This document shows, piece after piece, positions 1 to 7,705 of a stretch of 64,000 bases of DNA; position 1 is the stretch's first letter; each line of letters starts with the position of its first letter. The DNA is from Motiliproteus sp965230185 (lineage in GTDB: Bacteria; Pseudomonadota; Gammaproteobacteria; Pseudomonadales; Balneatricaceae): NCBI GenBank assembly GCA_965230185.1, contig OZ245995.1:1302001-1366000 (forward strand), written 5' to 3'. The notes beneath the pieces are model-generated. The model was not told the origin of the DNA and did no database searches. It saw nothing but the letters and a program-made list of their open reading frames with translations. The position numbers were made by a program, and so were the translations under genes.

Positions 1-1
1 T

Positions 2-1111
2 TTTATGAACGGTTTGCTGTCAGTGTCACTGGGATATAACGACCCCGATGTCACTGCCGCAGTGAAGGAACAATTTGAATCGGGTGTTACTTTCTCACTG
101 CCACACCGCTTGGAAATGGAAGTGTCCGAACTGCTGGTTGATATGATTCCCTGTGCGGAGATGGTGCGGTTTGGTAAGAATGGTACCGATGCGACTTCAG
201 GCGCGATCCGCCTGGCTAGAGCCTATACGGATCGAGACCATGTGGCAGTTTGCGGCTATCACGGATGGCAGGACTGGTACATCGGTACTACCTCGAGAAA
301 TAAAGGGGTTCCCAAGGCTGTCCAGGGACTTAGCCACGTTTTCCAATATAACGATCTGGACTCCCTTCGGAAAATTTTTGAATCCCTTCCTAATCAAGTA
401 GCGGCCGTGATGATGGAACCGATGAACATTGAATACCCCAATGAAGGGTATCTTGCCGCAGTAAAGGCGCTAGCCCATGAAAACGGTGCCCTTCTTATAT
501 TTGACGAGACGATTACCGGTTGCCGGTTTGCGCAGGGGGGCGCGCAGGAGCTTTTTAACGTTACACCTGACCTGGCGACCTTTGGAAAGGGTTTGGGCAA
601 TGGGTTCCCTCTTTCTGCTGTGGTGGGGCGTGCCGAAGTAATGAAGGTGATGGAGGAGGTCTTTTTCTCCGGTACCTTTGCGGGTGAGACCGCTTCTCTA
701 GCGGCGGCTAGAACCGTTTTACACAAGATTCGCTCAGAATCTGTTCCAGAGAAACTGGAGCGGCAAGGGAAGAAGATTATCGAGGGTGTAGAGAGACTCA
801 TTGCTAAGCATGATTTAGCCGACGTACTTTCCATCTCAGGGCACCCTTCCTGGTCAATCTTCAACTTTAAAGACGTGGAACCATACAGCCTTTGGGATAT
901 TAAAACCCTCTTCTTCCAGGAAGTTTTTCAGCGTGGAATTATCACGATTGGTACTCATAACATGAGTTACGCCCACACCGACGACCACATCGCTTATTTG
1001 CTTGACGTGTACGACGAGGTGTTCCCTATTATTGCAACGGCGGTGAAGCAACAAACATTGCTAGAGCTACTTCGTACCGAGCCATTAGAGCCGCTGTTTA
1101 AGGTCAGGTGA
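2..1111 (+). CDS. class III aminotransferase (GSA-aminomutase-like), 5' end cut by window
   Basis: This is a PLP-dependent class III (fold type I) aminotransferase resembling glutamate-1-semialdehyde aminomutase. The frame is open to the window edge, and the first ATG at 5 already lies inside the conserved GLLSVSLGY region, so the true start is upstream. Counting from that ATG, the substrate/phosphate region NGTDATSGAIRLAR is at about 59-72, FDETITG with the PLP-contacting Asp at about 167, and FGKGLGNG with the probable Schiff-base Lys at about 195. It overlaps pseG by 4 bp (GTGA) and so is translationally coupled to nonulosonic-acid genes. Family members next to nonulosonate genes are inferred to aminate a sugar or nonulosonate precursor. 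A haem role is unlikely here. It is not PseC, which belongs to the DegT/DnrJ family. Class is certain, substrate unknown. Confidence 0.85.
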   Translation, partial: FMNGLLSVSLGYNDPDVTAAVKEQFESGVTFSLPHRLEMEVSELLVDMIPCAEMVRFGKNGTDATSGAIRLARAYTDRDHVAVCGYHGWQDWYIGTTSRNKGVPKAVQGLSHVFQYNDLDSLRKIFESLPNQVAAVMMEPMNIEYPNEGYLAAVKALAHENGALLIFDETITGCRFAQGGAQELFNVTPDLATFGKGLGNGFPLSAVVGRAEVMKVMEEVFFSGTFAGETASLAAARTVLHKIRSESVPEKLERQGKKIIEGVERLIAKHDLADVLSISGHPSWSIFNFKDVEPYSLWDIKTLFFQEVFQRGIITIGTHNMSYAHTDDHIAYLLDVYDEVFPIIATAVKQQTLLELLRTEPLEPLFKVR

Positions 1112-2229
1112 ACGGATTGAAATTAGCGGTTCGAGCGGATGCAGGCGTGGCTATAGGAATCGGCCATGTAATGCGTTGCCTGACTTTGTTGGATGGACTC
1201 CGGAAGTTAAGCGGTGACATTGAGGTTTTATTTGTTTGCCGAGCCCATTCCGGCCATTTGGCGGATTCGATTCGAGAGCGTGGGTACCATGTGGAACTGT
1301 TACCTTCCGGTAGCTCTTTAAACCTAAGCGAGGTTAAGGGAGAGCATGCTAGTTGGTTAGGAGAGCTTAGTTGTATAGATGCCGACCAGACTAGCAATGC
1401 CATTCAGGCTCATTTTGGTGCTAAAGCTGACTGGCTGATTGTAGACCATTACGGTATTGATAAAGACTGGCACCGACAGCTGCGTGATCGAACCAACCAC
1501 CTAATGGTGATTGACGACCTTGCTAATCGACAGTATGACTGCGATCTCTTGCTAGATCAGACCTACGGACAAGACGAAAGAGCTTATAAACCACTTGTCC
1601 CAGAGCACTGCAAATTACTTATCGGAGCGCGATATGCGCTGTTGCGACCGGAGTTTGAAAGGGCTCGGTATGAGAGTTTGAAGTGGAGGGACCAGCCTAG
1701 GTTGAACAATATATTGATTACCATGGGCGGCGTAGATAAAGACAACGCTACTGGTAGGCTACTGGACGCTCTGAAAGTAAGTTGCATGCCCTGTGACACC
1801 ACTATCACTGTTGTCATGGGGGCTGCGGCACCATGGCTTAAATCTGTTAGACAGCAAGCGGCCGCCTTGCGCTGGCCCGTGTCTGTTAGAGTTAATGTCT
1901 CTAATATGGCGCAGTTAATGGCGGGCTGTGATTTAGCAATCGGTGCAGCAGGAAGCACAGCATGGGAGAGATGTGTCCTGGGCGTACCAACACTAATGCT
2001 AGTTTTGGCCGACAATCAACGAAAGATTGCGGAAGGTCTGGAGTGTGCAAAAGCTGCGATGCTGATAGAAAATGGAGCATCATTTGACTCTAGACACTTG
2101 GTTAATGTTTTAAGTGATTTGGAAATGAATCCATTAAAGTTGATGGAAATGAGTTTAGCTGCTCGTGAAATCTGTCATGGTGACGGTGTTTCAAAGGTGG
2201 CTAGGTGTTTTGAAACAGGTGTGTTATGA
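1108..2229 (+). CDS. pseG: UDP-2,4-diacetamido-2,4,6-trideoxy-beta-L-altropyranose hydrolase-like protein (PseG)
   Basis: PseG is a GT-B-fold hydrolase that releases UDP from the 2,4-diamino-trideoxyhexose precursor before condensation with phosphoenolpyruvate to make pseudaminic acid. The N-terminus carries the family signature RADAGVAIGIGHVMRCL, with His20 matching the catalytic His of PseG (GxGHxxR). The C-terminal half has the MurG-like nucleotide region GAAGSTAWE. The length of 373 aa fits the family. The GTG start at 1108 overlaps the aminotransferase stop by 4 bp, and the stop overlaps the next ATG by 4 bp, so the four nonulosonate genes look like one coupled unit. If the upstream aminotransferase and downstream formyltransferase act on its substrate, that substrate may carry a formyl rather than an acetyl group. 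A SpsG-like relative acting on another nonulosonate is the main alternative. Confidence 0.85.
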   Translation: MNGLKLAVRADAGVAIGIGHVMRCLTLLDGLRKLSGDIEVLFVCRAHSGHLADSIRERGYHVELLPSGSSLNLSEVKGEHASWLGELSCIDADQTSNAIQAHFGAKADWLIVDHYGIDKDWHRQLRDRTNHLMVIDDLANRQYDCDLLLDQTYGQDERAYKPLVPEHCKLLIGARYALLRPEFERARYESLKWRDQPRLNNILITMGGVDKDNATGRLLDALKVSCMPCDTTITVVMGAAAPWLKSVRQQAAALRWPVSVRVNVSNMAQLMAGCDLAIGAAGSTAWERCVLGVPTLMLVLADNQRKIAEGLECAKAAMLIENGASFDSRHLVNVLSDLEMNPLKLMEMSLAAREICHGDGVSKVARCFETGVL

Positions 2230-2858
2230 ATATTTCCATTATCTGTTCTTCGAAAGACCATCCTATCTACCCGTTACTGAAGAGATGGGAGAAAAAATAT
2301 ACTTCTCACGTAATTAATATTGTTAATAGCGTGTCGGAGTTAGAAGGAGGCGACCTCCTTTTTCTTATTTCCTGCAACGAGATAGTAACTAAAGATGTAC
2401 GGGAGCTATATAAGAAATCGTTGGTTATACACGCAAGCGATCTTCCTAATGGCCGGGGATGGAGCCCCCATATTTGGAGGATTTTAGAGGGCGAAAAAAA
2501 CATTACGGTCACTCTTCTGGAAGCTGAAGATAACGTTGACTCTGGTGACATATGGTCTCAGACCCAGTTTGATCTGGAAGGGCATGAGCTTTATGATGAG
2601 ATAAATGCTTTATTATTCGACGCAGAATTGTCACTAATGGATTATGCAGTTGAGGAGTGGGGGAAAGTTGTACCAATAAGCCAGAGTCGAGAAGAGCCTA
2701 GCTACTATCCTAAGCGTACGCCAGAAGATAGTGAAATAGACCCCAGTAAATCTATTTCTGAGCAGTTTGACCTTATTCGTGTAGCAGACCCAAATAGGTT
2801 TCCAAGTTTTTTCTACCATCAAGGTAAAAGATATATTTTGAAAGTTGAAAAGTATTAA
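2226..2858 (+). CDS. formyltransferase-fold protein, probable sugar N-formyltransferase
   Basis: The 210-aa product has the Formyl_trans_N fold of N10-formyltetrahydrofolate-dependent enzymes. It contains VIHASDLPNGRGWSP at about 67-81, with His69 at the catalytic position, followed by DSGDIW at about 105-110, whose first Asp matches the catalytic Asp of methionyl-tRNA and sugar formyltransferases. The Asn usually two residues before the His is Val67 here. Asn51 in LISCNEIV might replace it, so the active site is somewhat atypical. It is too short to be tRNA formyltransferase and lacks that enzyme's C-terminal domain. It overlaps pseG by 4 bp and lies 4 bp before pseI. I infer that it formylates the free amino group of the pseudaminic-acid precursor in place of the acetyltransferase PseH, which is absent from the window. 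Confidence 0.75.
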   Translation: MNISIICSSKDHPIYPLLKRWEKKYTSHVINIVNSVSELEGGDLLFLISCNEIVTKDVRELYKKSLVIHASDLPNGRGWSPHIWRILEGEKNITVTLLEAEDNVDSGDIWSQTQFDLEGHELYDEINALLFDAELSLMDYAVEEWGKVVPISQSREEPSYYPKRTPEDSEIDPSKSISEQFDLIRVADPNRFPSFFYHQGKRYILKVEKY

Positions 2859-2862
2859 TGAT

Positions 2863-3912
2863 ATGAAAAATGTAATTTCTATTGATGGGCGAGAAATTGG
2901 TTCTGGTAATCCACCCTATATAATTGCTGAAATGTCGGCCAATCATAATGGATGTATTGAAAACGCCTTCAAAATTATAGAAGACGCCAAAAGGGCTGGT
3001 GCGGATGCTATCAAGATACAAACCTATAGGCCAGATACCATCACTATAGATAGCGACAAACCTGATTTTAAAATTAGGGGTGGTCTATGGGATGGAAAAA
3101 CACTCTATGAACTTTATGAATGGGCTCATACACCCTGGGACTGGCACAAGAGCCTTTTTGAAAAAGCCCGAGGACTGGGAATAACCATGTTCAGCTCCCC
3201 TTTTGATACTACAGCTGTAGACCTCCTCGAGGACCTAAACGCGCCTGCATACAAGATAGCTTCCTTTGAAGCGATTGATCTAGCCTTGATCAAGTACGTG
3301 GCAAGCACGGGAAAGCCCATGATTATCTCAACCGGCATGGCTGATGCTGATGAAATTCAAGAGGCAATAGAAGCTGCGAGAGATGGGGGGGGGGGAGAGC
3401 TTGCGGTGCTGCATTGCGTAAGCGGATATCCCGCTCCAGCGGAAGATTATAACCTTAAGACCATTCCAGATATGTCAGAGCGATTCGGGTTAGTTACCGG
3501 TCTTTCTGACCACACTTTGGACAATACCACAGCTATCGCAAGCGTAGCCATGGGAGCCTCGATAATTGAAAAACACTTTACGTTGGACAGGAATGGTGGT
3601 GGGCCGGATGATAGTTTTTCTCTAGAGCCTAAAGAGTTACAACAATTATGCAATGGAGCTAAAACTGCTTGGCTCTCCCTCGGAAAGGTTGATTACGGTA
3701 GAAAATCAAGCGAAAAGGGAAATGTTCAATTTCGGCGTTCTCTATACTTTGTAAAGAAGTTAAATAAAGATCAAGTTATAACACCCGATTGTGTAAAAAG
3801 CGTCCGTCCAGGTTATGGTTTAGCACCAAAGTTCTTGAGTGACGTTATTGGAAAGAGAGTGGCATGTGATGTTGATGTTGGAACCCCTGTTAATCGTAGT
3901 AAGTTCTATTAA
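2863..3912 (+). CDS. pseI: pseudaminic acid synthase (PseI/NeuB family), contains an 11-G tract
   Basis: This enzyme condenses phosphoenolpyruvate with the 6-deoxy-2,4-diamino-hexose to form the nine-carbon nonulosonic acid. The TIM-barrel NeuB domain shows AEMSANHNG, KIQTYRPDTIT, MFSSPFD, YKIASFE, STGMA, LHCVSGYPAP, GLSDHT and EKHFTLDR in order. A C-terminal antifreeze-like (SAF) domain covers about the last 65 residues. The open frame extends back to a TTG at 2845 inside the previous gene. The ATG at 2863, just after that gene's stop, is the more usual start and gives 349 aa. Bases 3385-3395 are eleven consecutive G in the coding frame (residues DGGGGE), a tract long enough to slip during replication. 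PseI is favoured over NeuB or legionaminate synthase because PseG is adjacent. Confidence 0.88.
   Translation: MKNVISIDGREIGSGNPPYIIAEMSANHNGCIENAFKIIEDAKRAGADAIKIQTYRPDTITIDSDKPDFKIRGGLWDGKTLYELYEWAHTPWDWHKSLFEKARGLGITMFSSPFDTTAVDLLEDLNAPAYKIASFEAIDLALIKYVASTGKPMIISTGMADADEIQEAIEAARDGGGGELAVLHCVSGYPAPAEDYNLKTIPDMSERFGLVTGLSDHTLDNTTAIASVAMGASIIEKHFTLDRNGGGPDDSFSLEPKELQQLCNGAKTAWLSLGKVDYGRKSSEKGNVQFRRSLYFVKKLNKDQVITPDCVKSVRPGYGLAPKFLSDVIGKRVACDVDVGTPVNRSKFY
3385..3395 (+). repeat. poly-G tract (11 G) inside pseI
   Basis: Eleven consecutive G residues encode a run of glycines in PseI. The frame is intact at this length. A gain or loss of one base would shift the frame and truncate the protein before most of the barrel. 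Such tracts cause slipped-strand phase variation in other nonulosonate loci, notably in Campylobacter. Here this is inferred only from length and position, and a homopolymer sequencing error is possible. Confidence 0.9.
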
Positions 3913-3917
3913 TTGAG

Positions 3918-3939
3918 ATAATCCAATCAATTGGATTAT
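3918..3939. repeat. perfect inverted repeat after pseI
   Basis: ATAATCCAAT and ATTGGATTAT form a perfect 10-bp inverted repeat separated by two bases, six bases after the pseI stop. It may be a weak terminator or attenuator, or an operator-like site, between the nonulosonate genes and the glycosyltransferase genes. There is no clean T-tract, so the function is open. Confidence 0.55.
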
Positions 3940-3985
3940 TGAATGATATTTTCGGCGTGTTAATTCAGATTTAGTGATTTTCTAT

Positions 3986-5188
3986 ATGGAATATGTCATC
4001 TTCTTTCCAATAGACCCATTTAAGAAGGGTTCCGGTGGTACAGAAAGTTTTATTGACGGATTTATTAAAAATATGCCGTCAGATGTAAGATTAAAGGTGA
4101 TTGGGGCTACATTGGATTCGTCAGCAAGACCTGTTGGAAAATGGACTTGTTCGACATTGTATGGGAAGGAAGTGTCTTTTTTTCCTGTGTTTTCCTTGAA
4201 AGAAGGTAAAAAAAGGCATCGGATACCTTTAGTCTTAAAGTATACTTTTTTTGTTTTAATGAATATTTTTAAGCTAAAGTTAAAAAATAGTTTCTTGGCT
4301 TTTCATAGGGTTGAATCTGCTGTTTTATTTCTTGGGTACAAAAATATAAAGGTTGTTTTTGTTCACTCTGATTTGAATGAGATTAATACTTCTCGTTGTT
4401 CGGATTCCAGGTGGCGATTTTTTCCTTTTTTGGCGGAAGTAACAGAAAAAACTATTTTGTCAAAAATGGCACATGTATACGCAATAGGAAATAAGAATCT
4501 AAAAGGTATTTTAACTAAATATCCTGAGCTGAAAAATAAAAGCTCATCCCTTAGTACTTGGTATGATGAAGATGTATTTTATCCGAAAACAGATGAAGAA
4601 AAATCTTCATTGCGCGATGAAATGTCGCAAAATGATTTCGAAATCGGTGCAAGTCAACTGGTAACCTTTGTCGGTCGGCTTGAAGAGCCAAAAGATCCAG
4701 TTTTGGCAGTAAAAGCATTCTCATTACTTAATCAAACAAACCCAGATTCTAGAATGATCGTGGTTGGTGATGGTTCGTTAAGAAACAAGCTAATAGAGAC
4801 CATTGAGACGCTTGGCCTGAACCAAAAAGTCCTACTATTAGGGGAAAGGTCGAGTGATGAAGTTGCCGCAGTACTACAGATGTCGGACCTTTATCTAATG
4901 TCTTCTAAAACGGAAGGGATGCCCTTTAGCGTTATAGAAGCTTTGGCGTGCGGCGTTCCAGTAATTTCAACAGACGTTGGTAGTGTTTCGGAAGTTGTTT
5001 TGTTAAATAAAAATGGGCTTATAAGTAACACAAGAGAACCAGAAGAGCTTTCGAAATGCATGGAAGATTTGCTATCTGGGAACAGAGTAGACAGGTTTTG
5101 CGTAAGTGAATCTATGAGGGACAGAAGCTCAAAGTCGATCGTGACGGAAATAAAAAAGCATCATGATTCCCTTGAGGCATGCTTCTAA
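3986..5188 (+). CDS. GT4-family glycosyltransferase
   Basis: This is a retaining GT-B glycosyltransferase of family 4, expected at the cytoplasmic membrane face and adding one sugar to a lipid-linked repeat unit. The donor-binding half shows TFVGRLEEPKDP, then VVGDGSLRNKL, then the EGMPFSVIEALACG motif (EX7E type) and GVPVISTDVGSVSE. The N-terminal half begins with a glycine-rich FKKGSGGTES segment as in GT4 enzymes. The open frame could start at GTG 3974, but ATG 3986 fits the first beta strand (YVIFFPI) and gives 400 aa. Base composition is clearly more AT-rich than pseG or pseI, suggesting separate acquisition. Donor and acceptor are not predictable. Confidence 0.85.
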   Translation: MEYVIFFPIDPFKKGSGGTESFIDGFIKNMPSDVRLKVIGATLDSSARPVGKWTCSTLYGKEVSFFPVFSLKEGKKRHRIPLVLKYTFFVLMNIFKLKLKNSFLAFHRVESAVLFLGYKNIKVVFVHSDLNEINTSRCSDSRWRFFPFLAEVTEKTILSKMAHVYAIGNKNLKGILTKYPELKNKSSSLSTWYDEDVFYPKTDEEKSSLRDEMSQNDFEIGASQLVTFVGRLEEPKDPVLAVKAFSLLNQTNPDSRMIVVGDGSLRNKLIETIETLGLNQKVLLLGERSSDEVAAVLQMSDLYLMSSKTEGMPFSVIEALACGVPVISTDVGSVSEVVLLNKNGLISNTREPEELSKCMEDLLSGNRVDRFCVSESMRDRSSKSIVTEIKKHHDSLEACF

Positions 5189-5202
5189 GTATGGGGGATC
5201 AG

Positions 5203-6168
5203 ATGACTAATATTTTTGATGCAAAGCCAGTGCATGAGTCTGAAACTCTTTTTTTCTTTGTGGCAACAGAATATCAAGCATTACAGGCACATCTAATACG
5301 GTATGAAGCGTTAAGAAATAAGCGCGAAAAAAAGGTAATTCTGGCGATACTCGATGATGGAAGGATATCACCAGATTGCGTTGATACGAAGGTGTGGGAT
5401 CAGATATTCTACTTCCCGCGAGCCCGGGATGGCAGTTTTATAAAAAAAATCATAGGGAAGGAATATCTGTCAATTAGTAGGCGCTATAAAAATATCTTGA
5501 AGAAGGTTGATTGTAGTCAGTCGGTTTGCCTTTTTTATGGTAATGATGAAAAAATAGAGACTGGAATTCTTATTCACCATCTTAAGCCTAAATCTGAGCT
5601 CGGTTTGGAAGATGGTTATGGTAACTATCATCGAACACCTCCGGGCATTTATCATCATCTGAAATATTATCTAAGAAAAATTGTCTCAAGAGTTTATGTT
5701 TCAAAAGATATTGAGTTTTCAGTATGGCTTGGTGATAAGAAATTTGAATATTCATGTCGTAGCCGGCCAGACCTAATTACTGATGGCTTTGCTTTTGATA
5801 TAGCTGAAATGATGAGTTCCTTTGGTGCTTATTACGCAGAACAAATTAGAAAAAACTATGATATAGAGAATGCGCTTGATTTTAGTGCGTTGTGTATTGC
5901 AAGAGACTTTGATTCTGAAAAGTTAAAAAAGCTAAATGGTATATCTGAATGTCTCGTTAAGCCGCATCCAGTAACTAAACTTCAGTTTGAGAAGGAAGTG
6001 AGAAGTAATTCAGAGTTTTCTGGTTTGAAATTAATGCGACCCAATATAAGCGCTGAACTAATCCCTTACTTTTATCCAAAAATAAGAGATGTATATCTGC
6101 TATACCCTACCACACTGGCTTTCACTATGTCGGCTTTCCATCCAGAAATTAATATCCATACAGTGTGA
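5203..6168 (+). CDS. sialyltransferase-like protein (EDG and KPHP motifs), putative nonulosonate transferase
   Basis: The 321-aa product has no obvious close family by eye. It carries two hallmarks of the bacterial sialyl- and polysialyltransferase group (GT38/GT52/GT80): an acidic motif LEDGYG at about 135-140 (D/E-D/E-G) and KPHP at about 253-256 (HP motif). A Thr/Ser-containing segment (YPTTLAF) follows near the C-terminus, where those families have a hydroxyl-rich motif. ATG 5203 is preferred over the upstream ATGs at 5179 and 5191 because GGGGGA lies about five bases before it. It follows the GT4 gene by 14 bp and overlaps wzx by 4 bp. With PseG and PseI nearby, I infer that it transfers a CMP-nonulosonic acid onto the glycan. 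The motifs are visible, the fold and substrate are inference. Confidence 0.6.
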   Translation: MTNIFDAKPVHESETLFFFVATEYQALQAHLIRYEALRNKREKKVILAILDDGRISPDCVDTKVWDQIFYFPRARDGSFIKKIIGKEYLSISRRYKNILKKVDCSQSVCLFYGNDEKIETGILIHHLKPKSELGLEDGYGNYHRTPPGIYHHLKYYLRKIVSRVYVSKDIEFSVWLGDKKFEYSCRSRPDLITDGFAFDIAEMMSSFGAYYAEQIRKNYDIENALDFSALCIARDFDSEKLKKLNGISECLVKPHPVTKLQFEKEVRSNSEFSGLKLMRPNISAELIPYFYPKIRDVYLLYPTTLAFTMSAFHPEINIHTV

Positions 6169-7685
6169 TAAGGTTGATATTAAGATGGTTCTTTATTTTG
6201 GACACTAAAAAATTTGCTTTCGGCGCGCTGTTCTTATCGTCTACAACCTATATTGTTGCAGTTGTAGGCGTCCTGCGATCATTGATTTTTGCAAAATATA
6301 TGTCTCCCAGTGAGCTTGGACTCATCGGGACGATTTTGGTTATTATCGACTATTGTAGCTTTTTGCACTTTGGGCTCTTATGGACTTTTGATAGAAAATA
6401 TCCTGAACTTAAAGGCGCAGGTAAAGATGGCGAATGTTTTGGGTTGCTGCATATATGCTCAATATTTCACGCCTTTATTACTTTGCTGGTAATCGCTTCA
6501 ACTTTATGTTATTCGTTTGTATTTAACTACGGTGAATTAGATTTTTATATTTGGTTAATGGTTGGTTTAACCGTTGGTCTTCAAATAGTGTATTTGTTCG
6601 GTAACGATGTGTACCGGGTTCAAAGACGTCCGTTTCATTATGCGTTTAGCCAAATGATAAGCCCGTTGGTTAGCTTCTTTTTTATTCTTGTGATTGTGTT
6701 TTGGGGAGATCTTACTGTATGGCTAGTAGCGGCTTCTCTTGTTTTAGGACGGCTTTGTGGTGTTGCTTATTCTGGAAGAAATATTATTCTGTCTCTAGCG
6801 GAGTATAAAGATCGTATTATTAGAATATCCGTATCAATAAAGGATCTTGCTCCTACTGCTATTAACCTTCTTCTTTATAATCTCGTTGTGCTGTTAAGTA
6901 ACTCAATGGACCGGTTGTTCGGTGCTTTGTTGTTGACACAGAGTCAGTTTGGTTACTACACCCTTGCACTTTTCGTATTCCGAGCTGGTGCAATTCCTTT
7001 CAATGCACTTTTTTCTCTATTTTATCCTGAGCTAGTAAGGAAAAATTCCAAGGATAAGATGAACAAAGAGGAACTTCTAATTCTTGTTAGGCAAATTAAT
7101 TCCGCCCTGTCGATTATCACACCGGTTATCATTGTAGGAGGGACGGCTATACTTCCAGTTATTATTAATAACTTTTTTACTGAATATGTCGAAAGTATCA
7201 GAATAATTGAGATTATTCTTCCCGCATTGAACTTCTCGGCAATGTATGTTGCATCCTCATCATATATGCTGGCGATGGAAAAAGAGAGATTGATGGTGCG
7301 CCTGGTTATGTATGTCGTCGGTATTGTTCTTATACTGTACGCTATTTTGTACTTACTTACAGGTGGGGTAGCGTTAAATCAGTTAGCAATCATGTTTGTC
7401 TTTTCTATGTTTTTGACTAATACCGTTCTATTGGCTGTCGCTTTGAGGATGTTGGAGACGAGGTGGATAATAGAGGCTCTGGATTTTAATAGAGCTTTGA
7501 TCATTGCAGGAATCGCTTGGTGGAGTGTTAAGTACCACTTTTATGTAGAAGAACCCTTTTTCAGTCTGACTTTGTTTTTTGTGATGTATACTTTTGGGAA
7601 CTTTATGTTTAATCGAAAGAGCCTTATATGTTGTATAACTTTTTCGTTTCAAATGTTTTCTAGAAAACAAAAGGGCTACTCATAG
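6165..7685 (+). CDS. wzx: Wzx-like polysaccharide flippase (MOP superfamily)
   Basis: A 506-aa very hydrophobic protein with roughly 12-14 predicted membrane segments, belonging to the polysaccharide-export branch of the MOP exporters. It would flip undecaprenyl-linked repeat units to the periplasmic face. The N-terminal region (TYIVAVVGVLRSLIFAKYMSP-like, about 28-48) has the usual Wzx pattern of a first helix followed by a short loop and a polar ELGLIGT segment. The GTG start at 6165 overlaps the previous stop by 4 bp. It sits directly before a Wzy-like polymerase, the usual Wzx/Wzy pairing. A second Wzx is encoded at 24174, so this one probably serves the nonulosonate-containing glycan. 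Confidence 0.8.
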   Translation: MIRLILRWFFILDTKKFAFGALFLSSTTYIVAVVGVLRSLIFAKYMSPSELGLIGTILVIIDYCSFLHFGLLWTFDRKYPELKGAGKDGECFGLLHICSIFHAFITLLVIASTLCYSFVFNYGELDFYIWLMVGLTVGLQIVYLFGNDVYRVQRRPFHYAFSQMISPLVSFFFILVIVFWGDLTVWLVAASLVLGRLCGVAYSGRNIILSLAEYKDRIIRISVSIKDLAPTAINLLLYNLVVLLSNSMDRLFGALLLTQSQFGYYTLALFVFRAGAIPFNALFSLFYPELVRKNSKDKMNKEELLILVRQINSALSIITPVIIVGGTAILPVIINNFFTEYVESIRIIEIILPALNFSAMYVASSSYMLAMEKERLMVRLVMYVVGIVLILYAILYLLTGGVALNQLAIMFVFSMFLTNTVLLAVALRMLETRWIIEALDFNRALIIAGIAWWSVKYHFYVEEPFFSLTLFFVMYTFGNFMFNRKSLICCITFSFQMFSRKQKGYS

Positions 7686-7705
7686 ATCGAAGAGGCTTTG
7701 TAAAA

